In this document: positions 8,491 to 15,603 of the stretch, piece after piece
How positions within the stretch are numbered: position 1 is the first letter of the stretch
How the letters are laid out: each line of letters opens with the position of its first letter
DNA from: Dermatobacter hominis
GTDB taxonomy: Bacteria; Actinomycetota; Acidimicrobiia; Acidimicrobiales; Microtrichaceae
Length of the DNA stretch: 64,000 bases
NCBI RefSeq assembly: GCF_020715685.1
Contig: NZ_CP085840.1
Location: 434,001-498,000 of the forward strand
Direction of reading: 5' to 3'
The notes under the pieces: model-generated
What the model was told of the DNA's origin: nothing
Database searches by the model: none
Seen by the model: only the letters and a program-made list of their open reading frames with translations
Position numbers and translations under genes: made by a program

Positions 8491-9267
8491 TCAGTCGAGG
8501 AGGTCGGGTTCCTCGGCGACGATCCACGTGTACAGCGGGTGGAAGCTGAACGCGCCGGCCACCTCGGTGCCGACCTGCGAGCGGGTCAACGCCGCGGTCT
8601 CGGGATCGATCTCGATGGGCTTGCCGGCCGACATCGCCATCAGCTGGGCCTGGCAGCTGCGGTCCGCCGTGATGAACCACCACGCCGCCGAGTCGACCGA
8701 CGTGCCGACGGTCAGCAGGCCGTGGTTGCGGAGGATGGCCAGCTTGCGGTCGCCGAGCGCCTCGGCGATCCGCCGCCCCTCCGACGTCGCCTCGACGACG
8801 CCCGTGTAGTCGTCGAACACGGCCTGGTCGTCGAAGAAGGCGCACGCGTCCTGCGTGATCGGCGCCAGGGTCTGGCCCAGCGTCGAGAAGCTGCGTCCGT
8901 AGACGGCGTGCGAGTGAGCGGCGGCCACGATGTCGGGCCGGGCCCGGTGCACCTGCGAGTGGATCGCGAACGCCGCCACGTTCACCGGCCAGTCGCCCTC
9001 GACGACGTTGCCGTCGTGGTCGACGCAGATCAGGTCCGAGGCCCGGATCTGGCGGAAGCTCATGCCGAACGGGTTCACCCAGAACCGGTCGGGGTGCTCG
9101 GGGTCCCGGGCGGTGATGTGGCCGGCCACGCCCTCACCGAAGCCGAACCGGCCGAAGAGCCGGAACGCGGCGGCGAGCCGCTCCTTCAGGTGGCGGCGCT
9201 CGTCCTCCTTCGAGGCGTGCTCGGGGAACGTGAAGCGCTCGGGGCGGGACGTGTCGCGGGTGGCCAT
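8491..9267 (-). CDS. Class II aldolase/adducin family protein
   Basis: A 258-residue class II aldolase/adducin-head protein. It shows FGEGVAGHITARDPEHPDRFWVNPFG, the metal-binding HSHAVYG (about residues 124-130) and NHGLLTVG (about 185). This fold includes L-fuculose-phosphate aldolases and decarboxylases, and many actinobacterial copies are annotated only as aldolase. Length and zinc-ligand histidines are normal, so it should be active. A TACCCT -10 box (9275-9280) lies 7 bases before the ATG, implying a leaderless mRNA. The flanking oxidoreductase gives no clear pathway. Confidence 0.85.
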   Translation of the reverse strand: MATRDTSRPERFTFPEHASKEDERRHLKERLAAAFRLFGRFGFGEGVAGHITARDPEHPDRFWVNPFGMSFRQIRASDLICVDHDGNVVEGDWPVNVAAFAIHSQVHRARPDIVAAAHSHAVYGRSFSTLGQTLAPITQDACAFFDDQAVFDDYTGVVEATSEGRRIAEALGDRKLAILRNHGLLTVGTSVDSAAWWFITADRSCQAQLMAMSAGKPIEIDPETAALTRSQVGTEVAGAFSFHPLYTWIVAEEPDLLD

Positions 9268-9323
9268 GTCGTGAAGGGTAGGGCGCGGTGCGGGGCTCGG
9301 GCCCGCGCAGGTCGGTCCCCGCC

Positions 9324-9375
9324 CGCTCTGTCACGTCTCGCGGTGCCGAACGGGGCCGCCAGCCGTGACAGAGCG
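9324..9375. terminator. 12-bp inverted repeat, 28-base loop
   Basis: Arms CGCTCTGTCACG (9324-9335) and CGTGACAGAGCG (9364-9375) are perfect and enclose 28 bases. It lies between the aldolase promoter and the end of the serine hydrolase gene (both minus strand), so it probably terminates the upstream minus-strand transcript. Geometry equals the element at 3767-3818, although the arm sequences differ. Confidence 0.5.
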
Positions 9376-9409
9376 TCGAGCGGGCGACTGGGGATCGGGC
9401 GGCGGGCCG

Positions 9410-10480
9410 TCAGGGGCGGAAGCAGTCGACGACGTCGGACCAGAACCGCTCGAGGTGCGGGCGCAGCGTGCTGGGCGTCTTGCCGAGCCGGACGACCACC
9501 AGGTCGAGGGCGGGGACGCAGCAGATCATCTGGCCCTCGTAACCGTTGGCCCAGAACGTGCCGAGCTCGTCCTCGACGCGCACCCACCAGTGGTGCCCGT
9601 AGCCCCAGCCGTCCTCGGGGTCGATCGAGCGGAGCGTCCGGGCGGAGTCCACCCAGCCCTCGGGCAGGAGCCGGCGGCCGTCCCACACGCCGTCGCGCTG
9701 GTAGAGGAGCCCGAACCGTGCGAAGTCCCGGGCCGTGGCGAACAGGTACGACGAGCCGACCCAGGTGCCCGCCGCGTCGCACTTGGCGGTCGCGCTCCGC
9801 ATGCCGATGGGGTCGAGCAAGCGCTCGCGGAGGAACGTCGTGATCGCGTCGGCGCCGGCCGGCGCGCCGTCGTCGCGCCCCGCTGCGAGGCTCCCGACGA
9901 GCCGGGCGAGGATGTTCGTCGTCCCGCTCGAGTAGTTGAACGTCGTGCCGATCGGGTGCTCGAGCGGCTGGCCGGCCGCGTAGTGCGCCATGTCGTCGGC
10001 GCCGGAGCCCCACAGCATCTCGAGGCAGTCCGAGACCGTGTCGTCGACGTAGTCCTCGACGAAGTGCAGGCCCGAGCGCATGGCCAGGAGGTCGTCGACG
10101 GTGATGGCCCTCCGGGGGTCGGCCGGATCGGTCCACTCCGGCACCGCCGCGGGCGCCGACGGGTCGAGGCGGCCGTCGCCGACGAGCACCCCGAGCAGCG
10201 CGTGGGTCACCGACTTGGCCATCGACCACGAGATCAGCGTCGTGTCGCGGTCGACGCCGGGGGCGTACCGCTCGGCGACGAGACGTCCGCCCTGCACCGC
10301 GACGATGGCCAGCGATCGAGCCAGCTCCGGCGTCTCCTCGACCGAGAAGACCGGGTCGAGCAGGGCGGCCAGGCGCTCGGGGTCACCGGTCGCCTGCTCG
10401 CCCTCGGGCCACTCTTGCGCAGGCCACGCGACGCCGTCGGGTTGGCGGGGGAGCGGGACCAGCGGGTCGGCGAGGGTCAT
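9410..10480 (-). CDS. Serine hydrolase, beta-lactamase class C / NylB-like
   Basis: A 356-residue penicillin-binding-protein-type hydrolase. The nucleophile motif SxxK is SMAK in LISWSMAKSVTHALLG (near residue 87). A YSSG segment in FNYSSGTTNILARL (near 175) sits where the Tyr of YxN lies, and GYGHHWWVR (near 295) replaces the third motif. This pattern matches 6-aminohexanoate-dimer hydrolases and esterases better than true beta-lactamases. No signal peptide is visible, so it is probably cytoplasmic. GGAGG precedes ATG 10480, which lies 22 bases after the upstream gene's stop, so the two form an operon. Confidence 0.87.
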   Translation of the reverse strand: MTLADPLVPLPRQPDGVAWPAQEWPEGEQATGDPERLAALLDPVFSVEETPELARSLAIVAVQGGRLVAERYAPGVDRDTTLISWSMAKSVTHALLGVLVGDGRLDPSAPAAVPEWTDPADPRRAITVDDLLAMRSGLHFVEDYVDDTVSDCLEMLWGSGADDMAHYAAGQPLEHPIGTTFNYSSGTTNILARLVGSLAAGRDDGAPAGADAITTFLRERLLDPIGMRSATAKCDAAGTWVGSSYLFATARDFARFGLLYQRDGVWDGRRLLPEGWVDSARTLRSIDPEDGWGYGHHWWVRVEDELGTFWANGYEGQMICCVPALDLVVVRLGKTPSTLRPHLERFWSDVVDCFRP

Positions 10481-10502
10481 GGCGGGCCTCCGGGAGAGCG
10501 CC

Positions 10503-11411
10503 TCAGGCGAGGGGCCGGCCGAACGGCAGGGACTCCTGCCACGTGGACAGGTACGCCTCGGCCCGGTAGGCGGCGCCGAGGTACGGGCCCTCCTCGTGGC
10601 CGGCGACCTCGGCGGCGATGCCCCGCACCGTGGCGTCGGCCTCGGCGCGGAGCGACTCGGCGGTGGCGCCGTCGGCCGGGCGGAAGGCCAACAGGGGGCC
10701 GAGCAGGCTCAGGAAGTCGGCGACGACGACCACGTCGCGCCGGCGGGCGACCGCGAGGCCCTTGGCCGTGACCGGCGCGACACCGCAGGGGACGATCGCC
10801 CGCTGGGGGAGCTCGGCGGCGAGGTCGTGGTCGACCAGCCCCATCTTCGAGCCGCACACGAGCAGGTCGGACGGGGTCGTGGCGACCTCGGCGCCGTCGC
10901 CGGTGGCGGCCACCTCGGCGCCGGCCGCGACGAGTGCGGCGGCGATCGCGTCCGCGCTCGCGCCGGCGCCTTCGACGACCGCGGTCGCGCCGGCCAGGCC
11001 GCCCAGCGCGACGTCGGCCGCGGCGGCGATCCCGATCCCGAGCAGCTCGTCGCCGAGCTCGGTCCGCAGCGGCGAGCGCCGGTCGAGCTCCTGCAGCGCG
11101 GTCAGGTCGCCGGGGGCGACGCCCTTGCCGGCGTCGAGCGACAGCGTGCCGGCGGCGACGGGCTCCTGGAGCTCCTCGACGAACGCGGCGATCGCGGCGT
11201 CACGGTCGTCGGGCGCGGCGCTGATGCCCGCGGACGCCCCGCTCACCTGCTGCTCGAGCAGCGCCCACGAGTAGGACCGAGACCGCGCCATCGTACGGGC
11301 GCCGTCCTGCAGCACCTTCTTGGCCCAGCGCACCACCCCGTCTGCGTGCGCCGCGCCCGGGAGGTCGGTGACGACGAACGCGTCGGTGGACGAGAGCTTC
11401 TGGAGTGCCAT
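10503..11411 (-). CDS. Divergent Glu/Leu/Phe/Val dehydrogenase-like protein
   Basis: A 302-residue protein I recognise only weakly. The middle (ATAVVEGAGASADAIAAALV, near residue 145) looks like a Rossmann strand-turn-helix with a degenerate GxGxxG, and VVVVADFLSLLGPLLAF near 235 resembles the PDxLANAGG region of amino-acid dehydrogenases. The catalytic lysine-rich N-terminal domain is not obvious, so enzymatic activity is uncertain. CAGACT (11420-11425) lies 8 bases before ATG, suggesting a leaderless start. It is followed in the same direction by the serine hydrolase gene after 22 bases. Confidence 0.55.
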   Translation of the reverse strand: MALQKLSSTDAFVVTDLPGAAHADGVVRWAKKVLQDGARTMARSRSYSWALLEQQVSGASAGISAAPDDRDAAIAAFVEELQEPVAAGTLSLDAGKGVAPGDLTALQELDRRSPLRTELGDELLGIGIAAAADVALGGLAGATAVVEGAGASADAIAAALVAAGAEVAATGDGAEVATTPSDLLVCGSKMGLVDHDLAAELPQRAIVPCGVAPVTAKGLAVARRRDVVVVADFLSLLGPLLAFRPADGATAESLRAEADATVRGIAAEVAGHEEGPYLGAAYRAEAYLSTWQESLPFGRPLA

Positions 11412-11493
11412 CGGGGCGCAGTCTGCCCGAAACCGTGGGCCGCGGTCGGCACGGTGGGGTCCGGTCGTCGGCGCGCGGACGACCCGGGCCGAA

Positions 11494-11556
11494 AAACACC
11501 GGAGGCCGTGTGGAATCGAACCCCCCGTGCCGATTCCACACGGCCTTGCCGGACAC
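11494..11556 (-). terminator. Strong hairpin with T-tract in the 11412-11735 intergenic region
   Basis: Arms GGCCGTGTGGAATCG and CGATTCCACACGGCC (about 11512-11553) enclose 12 bases, with CCGG pairs extending the stem. On the minus strand it is followed by TCCGGTGTTTTT, so it reads as an intrinsic terminator for the Dabb gene transcript. Part of it (GGTTCGATTCC) mimics a tRNA T-arm, but no tRNA fits. The rest of this 324-base gap holds the operator at 11590-11612 and nothing else I can identify. Confidence 0.6.
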
Positions 11557-11589
11557 CGGGAGCCCTCGGAGACCGAGCGCCTCGACCGG

Positions 11590-11612
11590 CGTCAACCACT
11601 CGGTGGTTGACG
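11590..11612. promoter_or_regulatory. Palindromic operator candidate
   Basis: CGTCAACCAC-TCG-GTGGTTGACG has perfect 10-bp arms. On the minus strand it lies just after a TATGGT hexamer (about 11621-11626) that could be a -10 box, about 180 bases upstream of the dehydrogenase-like gene. A short-looped RNA hairpin is an alternative reading. Confidence 0.4.
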
Positions 11613-11735
11613 GAGAGCACCATAGGCCGAACCGGTGACCGCTGTCACGCAAAAGTTTCGGGAGTGTGAACGGGGTTCGAACAACGGCGCGACGGGAGGT
11701 GACGCGACGGGTCCGGCCACGCCGCGACGGTGCCG

Positions 11736-12035
11736 TCAGGCCGGGTGCTCGTGCTGCGCCGCCGTCCGCGAGGCGAGGATCGGACGGATCATCTCGGCGA
11801 TGATCCGCTGGTGCTCGGGGTGGTCCCGGTACGCCACGTAGCCGTCGACGTCGTCCACGTCGGCCACGACCACGAGGTCCGCGTTGTCGTCGGCCAGGTC
11901 GAGGTCGACCCCGACGACGTAGCTCCGCAGCTCGGGGATGCGGTCGGGCAGACCCCGGAGCGCCGTGGCGATCGCCTCCACCTCCTCGGGCGAGGTGCCG
12001 TCGACGAAGGTGAGGAGGACCACGTGGCGAACCAT
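11736..12035 (-). CDS. Dabb (stress-responsive A/B barrel) domain protein
   Basis: A 99-residue protein with the Dabb pattern: MVRHVVLLTFVDGTSPEEVEAI at the start, GLPDRIPELRSYVVG in the middle, and YVAYRDHPEHQRIIAEMI near the end. These small dimeric ferredoxin-like barrels include stress-induced proteins and polyketide cyclases, and the role here is unknown. The frame extends further upstream, but ATG 12035 fits the domain start and lies 7 bases after a TAGGCT -10 box (12043-12048), giving a leaderless mRNA. A terminator-like hairpin lies about 180 bases downstream. Confidence 0.85.
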   Translation of the reverse strand: MVRHVVLLTFVDGTSPEEVEAIATALRGLPDRIPELRSYVVGVDLDLADDNADLVVVADVDDVDGYVAYRDHPEHQRIIAEMIRPILASRTAAQHEHPA

Positions 12036-12088
12036 GGGCGGGAGCCTACGTACGGTGGCTCGAGGCGACCGCACCCCGGACGCGAGCC

Positions 12089-12252
12089 GGGGGACCCCGT
12101 CGGGTCCCCCGGGAGTGAGCACTCGGGATGTTCCTGTTGCAGCACCAGCAGGGAGACAGGAGTGCGATGGCTTTCCCACCGGGCTGGATGGCAGCCCCTC
12201 CCGGTGGTTCGATGCGCCGCCTCAGCGGCGTGTCACAGGTACTGACGTACGG
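12089..12252. ncRNA. Candidate structured RNA or multi-hairpin intergenic region (unclassified)
   Basis: The non-coding stretch 12036-12306 contains tightly packed stems: GGGGGACCC/GGGTCCCCC (12089-12110), GAGTG-AG-CACTC, CCACCGGG/CCCGGTGG (about 12177-12206, with an inner GGCTG/CAGCC-type stem), CGCCGC-CTCA-GCGGCG (about 12215-12230) and GTAC-TGAC-GTAC (about 12239-12250). I compared it by eye with known actinobacterial riboswitches and RNAs without a match. It may be a 3' UTR of the mscS-like operon, an independent small RNA, or only terminators. Confidence 0.3.
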
Positions 12253-12306
12253 GGTGCACGGAAGTCGCGTCGGTCGCAGATGTTTCTCGGGAATGGGCCG
12301 AACGGC

Positions 12307-13032
12307 TCAGGGCCGCACGGTGAAGGGCTGCTCGAGCAGGTAGCCGTGGGGCACGTGCTGGCGGCTCCCGTCGGCGGTCTCGACCTCGACCGTCGTCGGG
12401 TGGACCCGGACGATGCGCCCGGTCAGGGGCACGCCGCCGAGGGTCTCGCAGGACAGCGTCCAGCCCTCGCGGAGCTGGGCCCGCAGCGCCCGCCCCGCCG
12501 CGAGCTGCGCGGCGACGTCGCGACCGCCGAACGACGACAGGAGCGCGACGGCGGTCGCGGGCACGGCCAGGACGATGACGACCAGGGCGGCGATCATCCC
12601 GTCGGCCACGCCGGCCTGGTGCAGGGCGAGCAGCAGGGCGATCACCATGATCAGGATCCGCAGCACCCGCTCGAGGTTCTCCTGGCGGACGCCGCTCGCC
12701 CGGCGCGCCGACTGGCCGACCGCGGCCGACACGCCCACGGCGACGGCGTAGCCGATGATCACCATGACGAACGCCAGCAGCAGGTTCGGGAGCGAGTCGC
12801 TGATCGTCTCGCCCATGTCCTCGAGCGCGTCGCTGTCGAGGACGCCGACGGCGATGACGAGGCCGATCGCGGTCGCGGTCCAGAACACGAGCGAGCCCAC
12901 CGAGCGTGCCGTGGCCCGGACGGCGGGGGAGCGGTCGGCGCCGCCACGTGCGGCGCGCACGAGCCGCCCGCCGAGCTCGCCGAGCAGCAGGCCGCTGCAC
13001 ACCGCCACGAGGGCCCAGATCCAGTTGTTCAC
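12307..13032 (-). CDS. Small mechanosensitive-channel-like (MscS family) membrane protein
   Basis: A 241-residue protein with about five hydrophobic segments (near residues 3-22, 48-70, 80-105, 122-142, 147-168) and a short soluble tail (LTGRIVRVHPTTVEVETADG, HVPHGYLLEQPF) that resembles the beta domain of MscS-like channels. The canonical pore helix is not clear, so channel activity is an inference. GTG 13032 overlaps the upstream stop as GTGA and has GGGAGGG ahead of it. It is the third gene of an operon with an ECF sigma factor and a small acidic protein, which suggests an envelope or osmotic-stress regulon. Confidence 0.7.
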   Translation of the reverse strand: MNNWIWALVAVCSGLLLGELGGRLVRAARGGADRSPAVRATARSVGSLVFWTATAIGLVIAVGVLDSDALEDMGETISDSLPNLLLAFVMVIIGYAVAVGVSAAVGQSARRASGVRQENLERVLRILIMVIALLLALHQAGVADGMIAALVVIVLAVPATAVALLSSFGGRDVAAQLAAGRALRAQLREGWTLSCETLGGVPLTGRIVRVHPTTVEVETADGSRQHVPHGYLLEQPFTVRP

Positions 13033-13415
13033 GTCGCGGCCCTCCCTTCGGCGGTCGGCCCTGCCGCGCCCGGGCCCCCGTCGTGGGCGGCACCGGTCCC
13101 GTTCCTGTCGGCAGGAGGAGGCGGCTCGGTGAGGATCGTCATCAGGGTCCTCACCCCCAGGCCCAGCAGGTCGAGCGCGGTGCCGGCGGCCGAGCGGCCG
13201 ATCAGCTGCTGCGAGACGGTGTCGGCGACCCGGTCCTCGATGTCCGACGGCGGCTCGAGCAGGGCCCGCAGCGAGCCGCGCAGCTGCCCGTCGTCGGCCT
13301 CGAGCTCGGCGTCGATCGCCGCCGTGTCGAGCGACTCCAGCGCCTCCGGCTGGGGCGGCTGGGGGTCGGTGGGGTCGGGCGGCGAACCCGTGGGCTCCGC
13401 GCGGTGGTCGTTCAT
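13029..13415 (-). CDS. Small acidic protein between ECF sigma factor and MscS-like gene
   Basis: A 128-residue protein of no recognised family. The N-terminus is Pro/Glu-rich, the centre is helical (LDTAAIDAELEADDGQLRGSL, then IEDRVADTVSQQLIGRSAAG), and a mild hydrophobic stretch ALDLLGLGVRTLMTIL near residues 80-96 is too short for a confident membrane anchor. ATG 13415 overlaps the sigma stop as ATGA, with GGAGGAACC before it, and its own stop overlaps the next start. This is where anti-sigma genes usually sit, but no zinc (HxxxCxxC) motif is present. An atypical sigma regulator is possible, not shown. Confidence 0.6.
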   Translation of the reverse strand: MNDHRAEPTGSPPDPTDPQPPQPEALESLDTAAIDAELEADDGQLRGSLRALLEPPSDIEDRVADTVSQQLIGRSAAGTALDLLGLGVRTLMTILTEPPPPADRNGTGAAHDGGPGAAGPTAEGRAAT

Positions 13416-13975
13416 GGTTCCTCCTCGCGCCGTTCGGCGTCCTGCAGCGCACGCCGGGCGCGCAGCAGGCGGGTCTTGACGGTGGGCACCGGGACGTCGA
13501 GCGCCTCGGCGATCTCCTGGTACGACATGCCCTCCACCTCGCGGAGGACGACGATCGAGCGACTGGTCTCGTCGAGCCCGGCGAGCGCCCGGCCGACGGC
13601 CGCGAGGCTGTCCATGCCCGCGGCCCGGTCGGCGGGGTCGGCCCGGTCCGCGATCTCGGGCATGTCGAGCGGGTCGGTCGCCAGGTCGCGCCGGCGGCGC
13701 AGCGCGTCGATGGCGGTGTTGTGGGCGATGCGCAGGACCCACGTGCGCTCCGAGGCGTCCCCCCGGAAGCCGCCCATCGACGTCCAGGCCCGCATCATCG
13801 TCTCCTGCACGACGTCCTCGGTGAGCTGGCGGTCGTGCAGGATGCCGAAGGCCAGGCGGAACACGGCGTCGGCGTGCTCCTCGATGAGATCGCCGAGCTG
13901 GCGGTCGAGCGCAGGGCGCTCGACCGCGCGGAGGTCGGCCCGGCGGGCACGTCGGCGGCGGGGGAGGGCAGGCAC
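13412..13975 (-). CDS. ECF-type RNA polymerase sigma factor
   Basis: A 187-residue sigma-70 family protein with region 2 (LIEEHADAVFRLAFGILHDRQLTEDVVQETMMRAW) and region 4 (LDETSRSIVVLREVEGMSYQEIAEALDVPVPTVKTRLLRARRAL). No region 3 or C-terminal extension is present, which defines the ECF class. The longer open frame upstream is not conserved-looking. GTG 13975 is chosen because CAGACT lies 9 bases upstream and the protein then begins close to region 2. It heads a three-gene operon with ATGA and GTGA overlaps. Target promoters cannot be told from sequence. Confidence 0.88.
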   Translation of the reverse strand: MPALPRRRRARRADLRAVERPALDRQLGDLIEEHADAVFRLAFGILHDRQLTEDVVQETMMRAWTSMGGFRGDASERTWVLRIAHNTAIDALRRRRDLATDPLDMPEIADRADPADRAAGMDSLAAVGRALAGLDETSRSIVVLREVEGMSYQEIAEALDVPVPTVKTRLLRARRALQDAERREEEP

Positions 13976-14060
13976 GACCGTCCCAGTCTGCGGTCGACGG
14001 GCGCGAAACCGTCGCGGCGGGGTCGTTGCGACCGGCCGCCGTTTCGTGGAGGCTCCCCGG

Positions 14061-15578
14061 ATGCGCGAGTTCGATGTGGGCATCGGGGCCCTGGTGGTGC
14101 TCCACGGGCACGGCGACGAGCCGGCGTCGGCCCGGGAGTGGGGGCGCCGGGTGGCCCCGGCGGGCTGGGAGGTCGTCGCGCCGGGCGCGAGCCGCGACGA
14201 CGAGGGCGTGCGGAGCTGGTTCGGCACCGGACCACGTGGTGCCGACGGCGATGAGCTCCGGCGCTCCGCCGGCCGGATCGCCGAGCTGGTGGCCCGCCTC
14301 CAGGAGACCGGTCGTCCGGTCGCCGTCGTCGGGTTCTCGCAGGGCGGCGCGCTGGCGCTGAGCCTCGGGCTGGCGGGGTGCCGCCCCGACGCCGTGGCCT
14401 CGGTGTGCGGGTTCCTCCCCGACGTGGACGACGACGACCTCCTCGAGCGCCTCGGGACCGGCCCGGGGGACCCGCCGACGCTGCTGGTCGCCGGTTCGGC
14501 CGACGAGCACGTGCCGGCGTTCCTGTCGACCGACGCCGCCGCGGTCCTGTCCGCCGGGGGGCGCCCGGTCACCTCCGTGGTCGAGGACGGCGGTCACGAG
14601 GTGACCACGCAGGCGGCCGACCGCGTGCGCGCCTGGGTGGCGGAGCAGCTTGCCCGGTCGATCCGCGTGTCGGTCGGGCTGCCGGTCGACCGCACCGACA
14701 CCGGCGCGGAGCTGGTCTCCGGAGAGGCGATCGCCGAGCTGGCGGCGGCCTACGAGCGCCTCGGCTTCGCCGCGGCCTACGTGACCGACCACCCCGCGCC
14801 GGACGACCGCTGGCTGGCCGGCGGCGGCCACCAGGCGATGGAGCCCACCGTCGCCCTCGCCACCGCCGCGGCTGCGACCCGACGGCTGCTCCTCCACACG
14901 AACGTGTACGTGCTGCCGTACCGCAACCCCTTCATGGCGGCGAAGTCGCTGGCCTCGCTCGACGTCGTGTCGGGCGGCCGGCTCATCGTCGGCGTCGCCG
15001 CGGGCTACCTGCGCCCCGAGTTCCGGGCCGTGGGCACCGACTTCGAGGACCGCACCGCGCGCCTCGAGGAGGCGTTGCAGCTGCTGCCGCGCATCTGGTC
15101 CGAGACGTCGGTCGCCGCTGACGGGACCGGCTTCGAGGCCCGCGGCGTCACGGCGGAGCCCCGGCCGTGGCAGCGGCCGCACCCGCCGATCTGGGTCGGT
15201 GGCAACAGCCCCGCGGCCATGCGCCGCGCCGTCCGGTGGGCGCAGGGCTGGTCGCCCTTCCCGACGCCGGGGGGCATGGAGGCGGCGGTGCGCACCTCGG
15301 CGATCGCCGACATGGACGACCTGCGCGCCGCCCTCGACCGCGCCCGCGAGCTGTGCGAGGCGGAGGGGCGGACGACGCCGCTCACGATCTGCTTCGTCCC
15401 GTTCTCGCTGCAGGGCTACCTGCGCGACCCCGTCGGCGGGCTGGCGCCCATGGTCGACGAGATCGCCGAGATGGAGTCGATCGGCGTCGACTGGGTGGCG
15501 CTGCAGGTGCCGGGCCTGGCCCGGGCCGAGGTCGCCGACCGCGCCGCAGCGCTGGCCCAGGCGCTCGACCTGCGCTGA
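14061..15578 (+). CDS. Fusion: alpha/beta-hydrolase (esterase) plus LLM oxidoreductase
   Basis: One uninterrupted 505-residue frame encodes two enzymes. Residues 1-200 are a phospholipase/carboxylesterase-type hydrolase: LVVLHGHGDEP oxyanion region, nucleophile elbow GFSQGG near 95, an Asp near GSADEH, and a His in GGHEV. Residues about 203-505 are an LLM-class flavin/F420 oxidoreductase (IRVSVGLPVDR start, then GGRLIVGVAAGYLRPEF, HPPIWVGGNSP). The LLM part begins where such proteins normally start, at an internal GTG, so internal initiation is possible. GAGGCT precedes ATG 14061 by 6 bases. Substrate unknown. Confidence 0.8.
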   Translation: MREFDVGIGALVVLHGHGDEPASAREWGRRVAPAGWEVVAPGASRDDEGVRSWFGTGPRGADGDELRRSAGRIAELVARLQETGRPVAVVGFSQGGALALSLGLAGCRPDAVASVCGFLPDVDDDDLLERLGTGPGDPPTLLVAGSADEHVPAFLSTDAAAVLSAGGRPVTSVVEDGGHEVTTQAADRVRAWVAEQLARSIRVSVGLPVDRTDTGAELVSGEAIAELAAAYERLGFAAAYVTDHPAPDDRWLAGGGHQAMEPTVALATAAAATRRLLLHTNVYVLPYRNPFMAAKSLASLDVVSGGRLIVGVAAGYLRPEFRAVGTDFEDRTARLEEALQLLPRIWSETSVAADGTGFEARGVTAEPRPWQRPHPPIWVGGNSPAAMRRAVRWAQGWSPFPTPGGMEAAVRTSAIADMDDLRAALDRARELCEAEGRTTPLTICFVPFSLQGYLRDPVGGLAPMVDEIAEMESIGVDWVALQVPGLARAEVADRAAALAQALDLR

Positions 15579-15582
15579 CCCA

Positions 15583-15602
15583 CCGCCCCGGTGCCGGGGC
15601 GG
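15583..15602. terminator. Bidirectional hairpin between convergent genes
   Basis: CCGCCCCGG-TG-CCGGGGCGG (15583-15602) is a perfect palindrome directly after the fusion gene stop and abutting the isochorismatase stop. No U-tract follows. Confidence 0.6.
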
Positions 15603-15603
15603 T

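Noticed and set aside
11509-11555. tRNA or tmRNA 3' end (GGTTCGATTCC on the minus strand)
   Set aside because: The T-stem has two mismatches and no acceptor, D-arm or anticodon arm can be found; the motif is part of a simple inverted repeat.
12160-12260. Known riboswitch (fluoride, c-di-GMP, ZTP, cobalamin) in 12089-12252
   Set aside because: Individual words such as GCGATGG or CACCGGGAGGGG resemble parts of these, but the required conserved cores and order are absent.
12128-12343. 71-codon plus-strand ORF in the non-coding stretch
   Set aside because: No ribosome site or -10 at leaderless distance, no recognisable domain, and it crosses strong hairpins; structure explains the region better.
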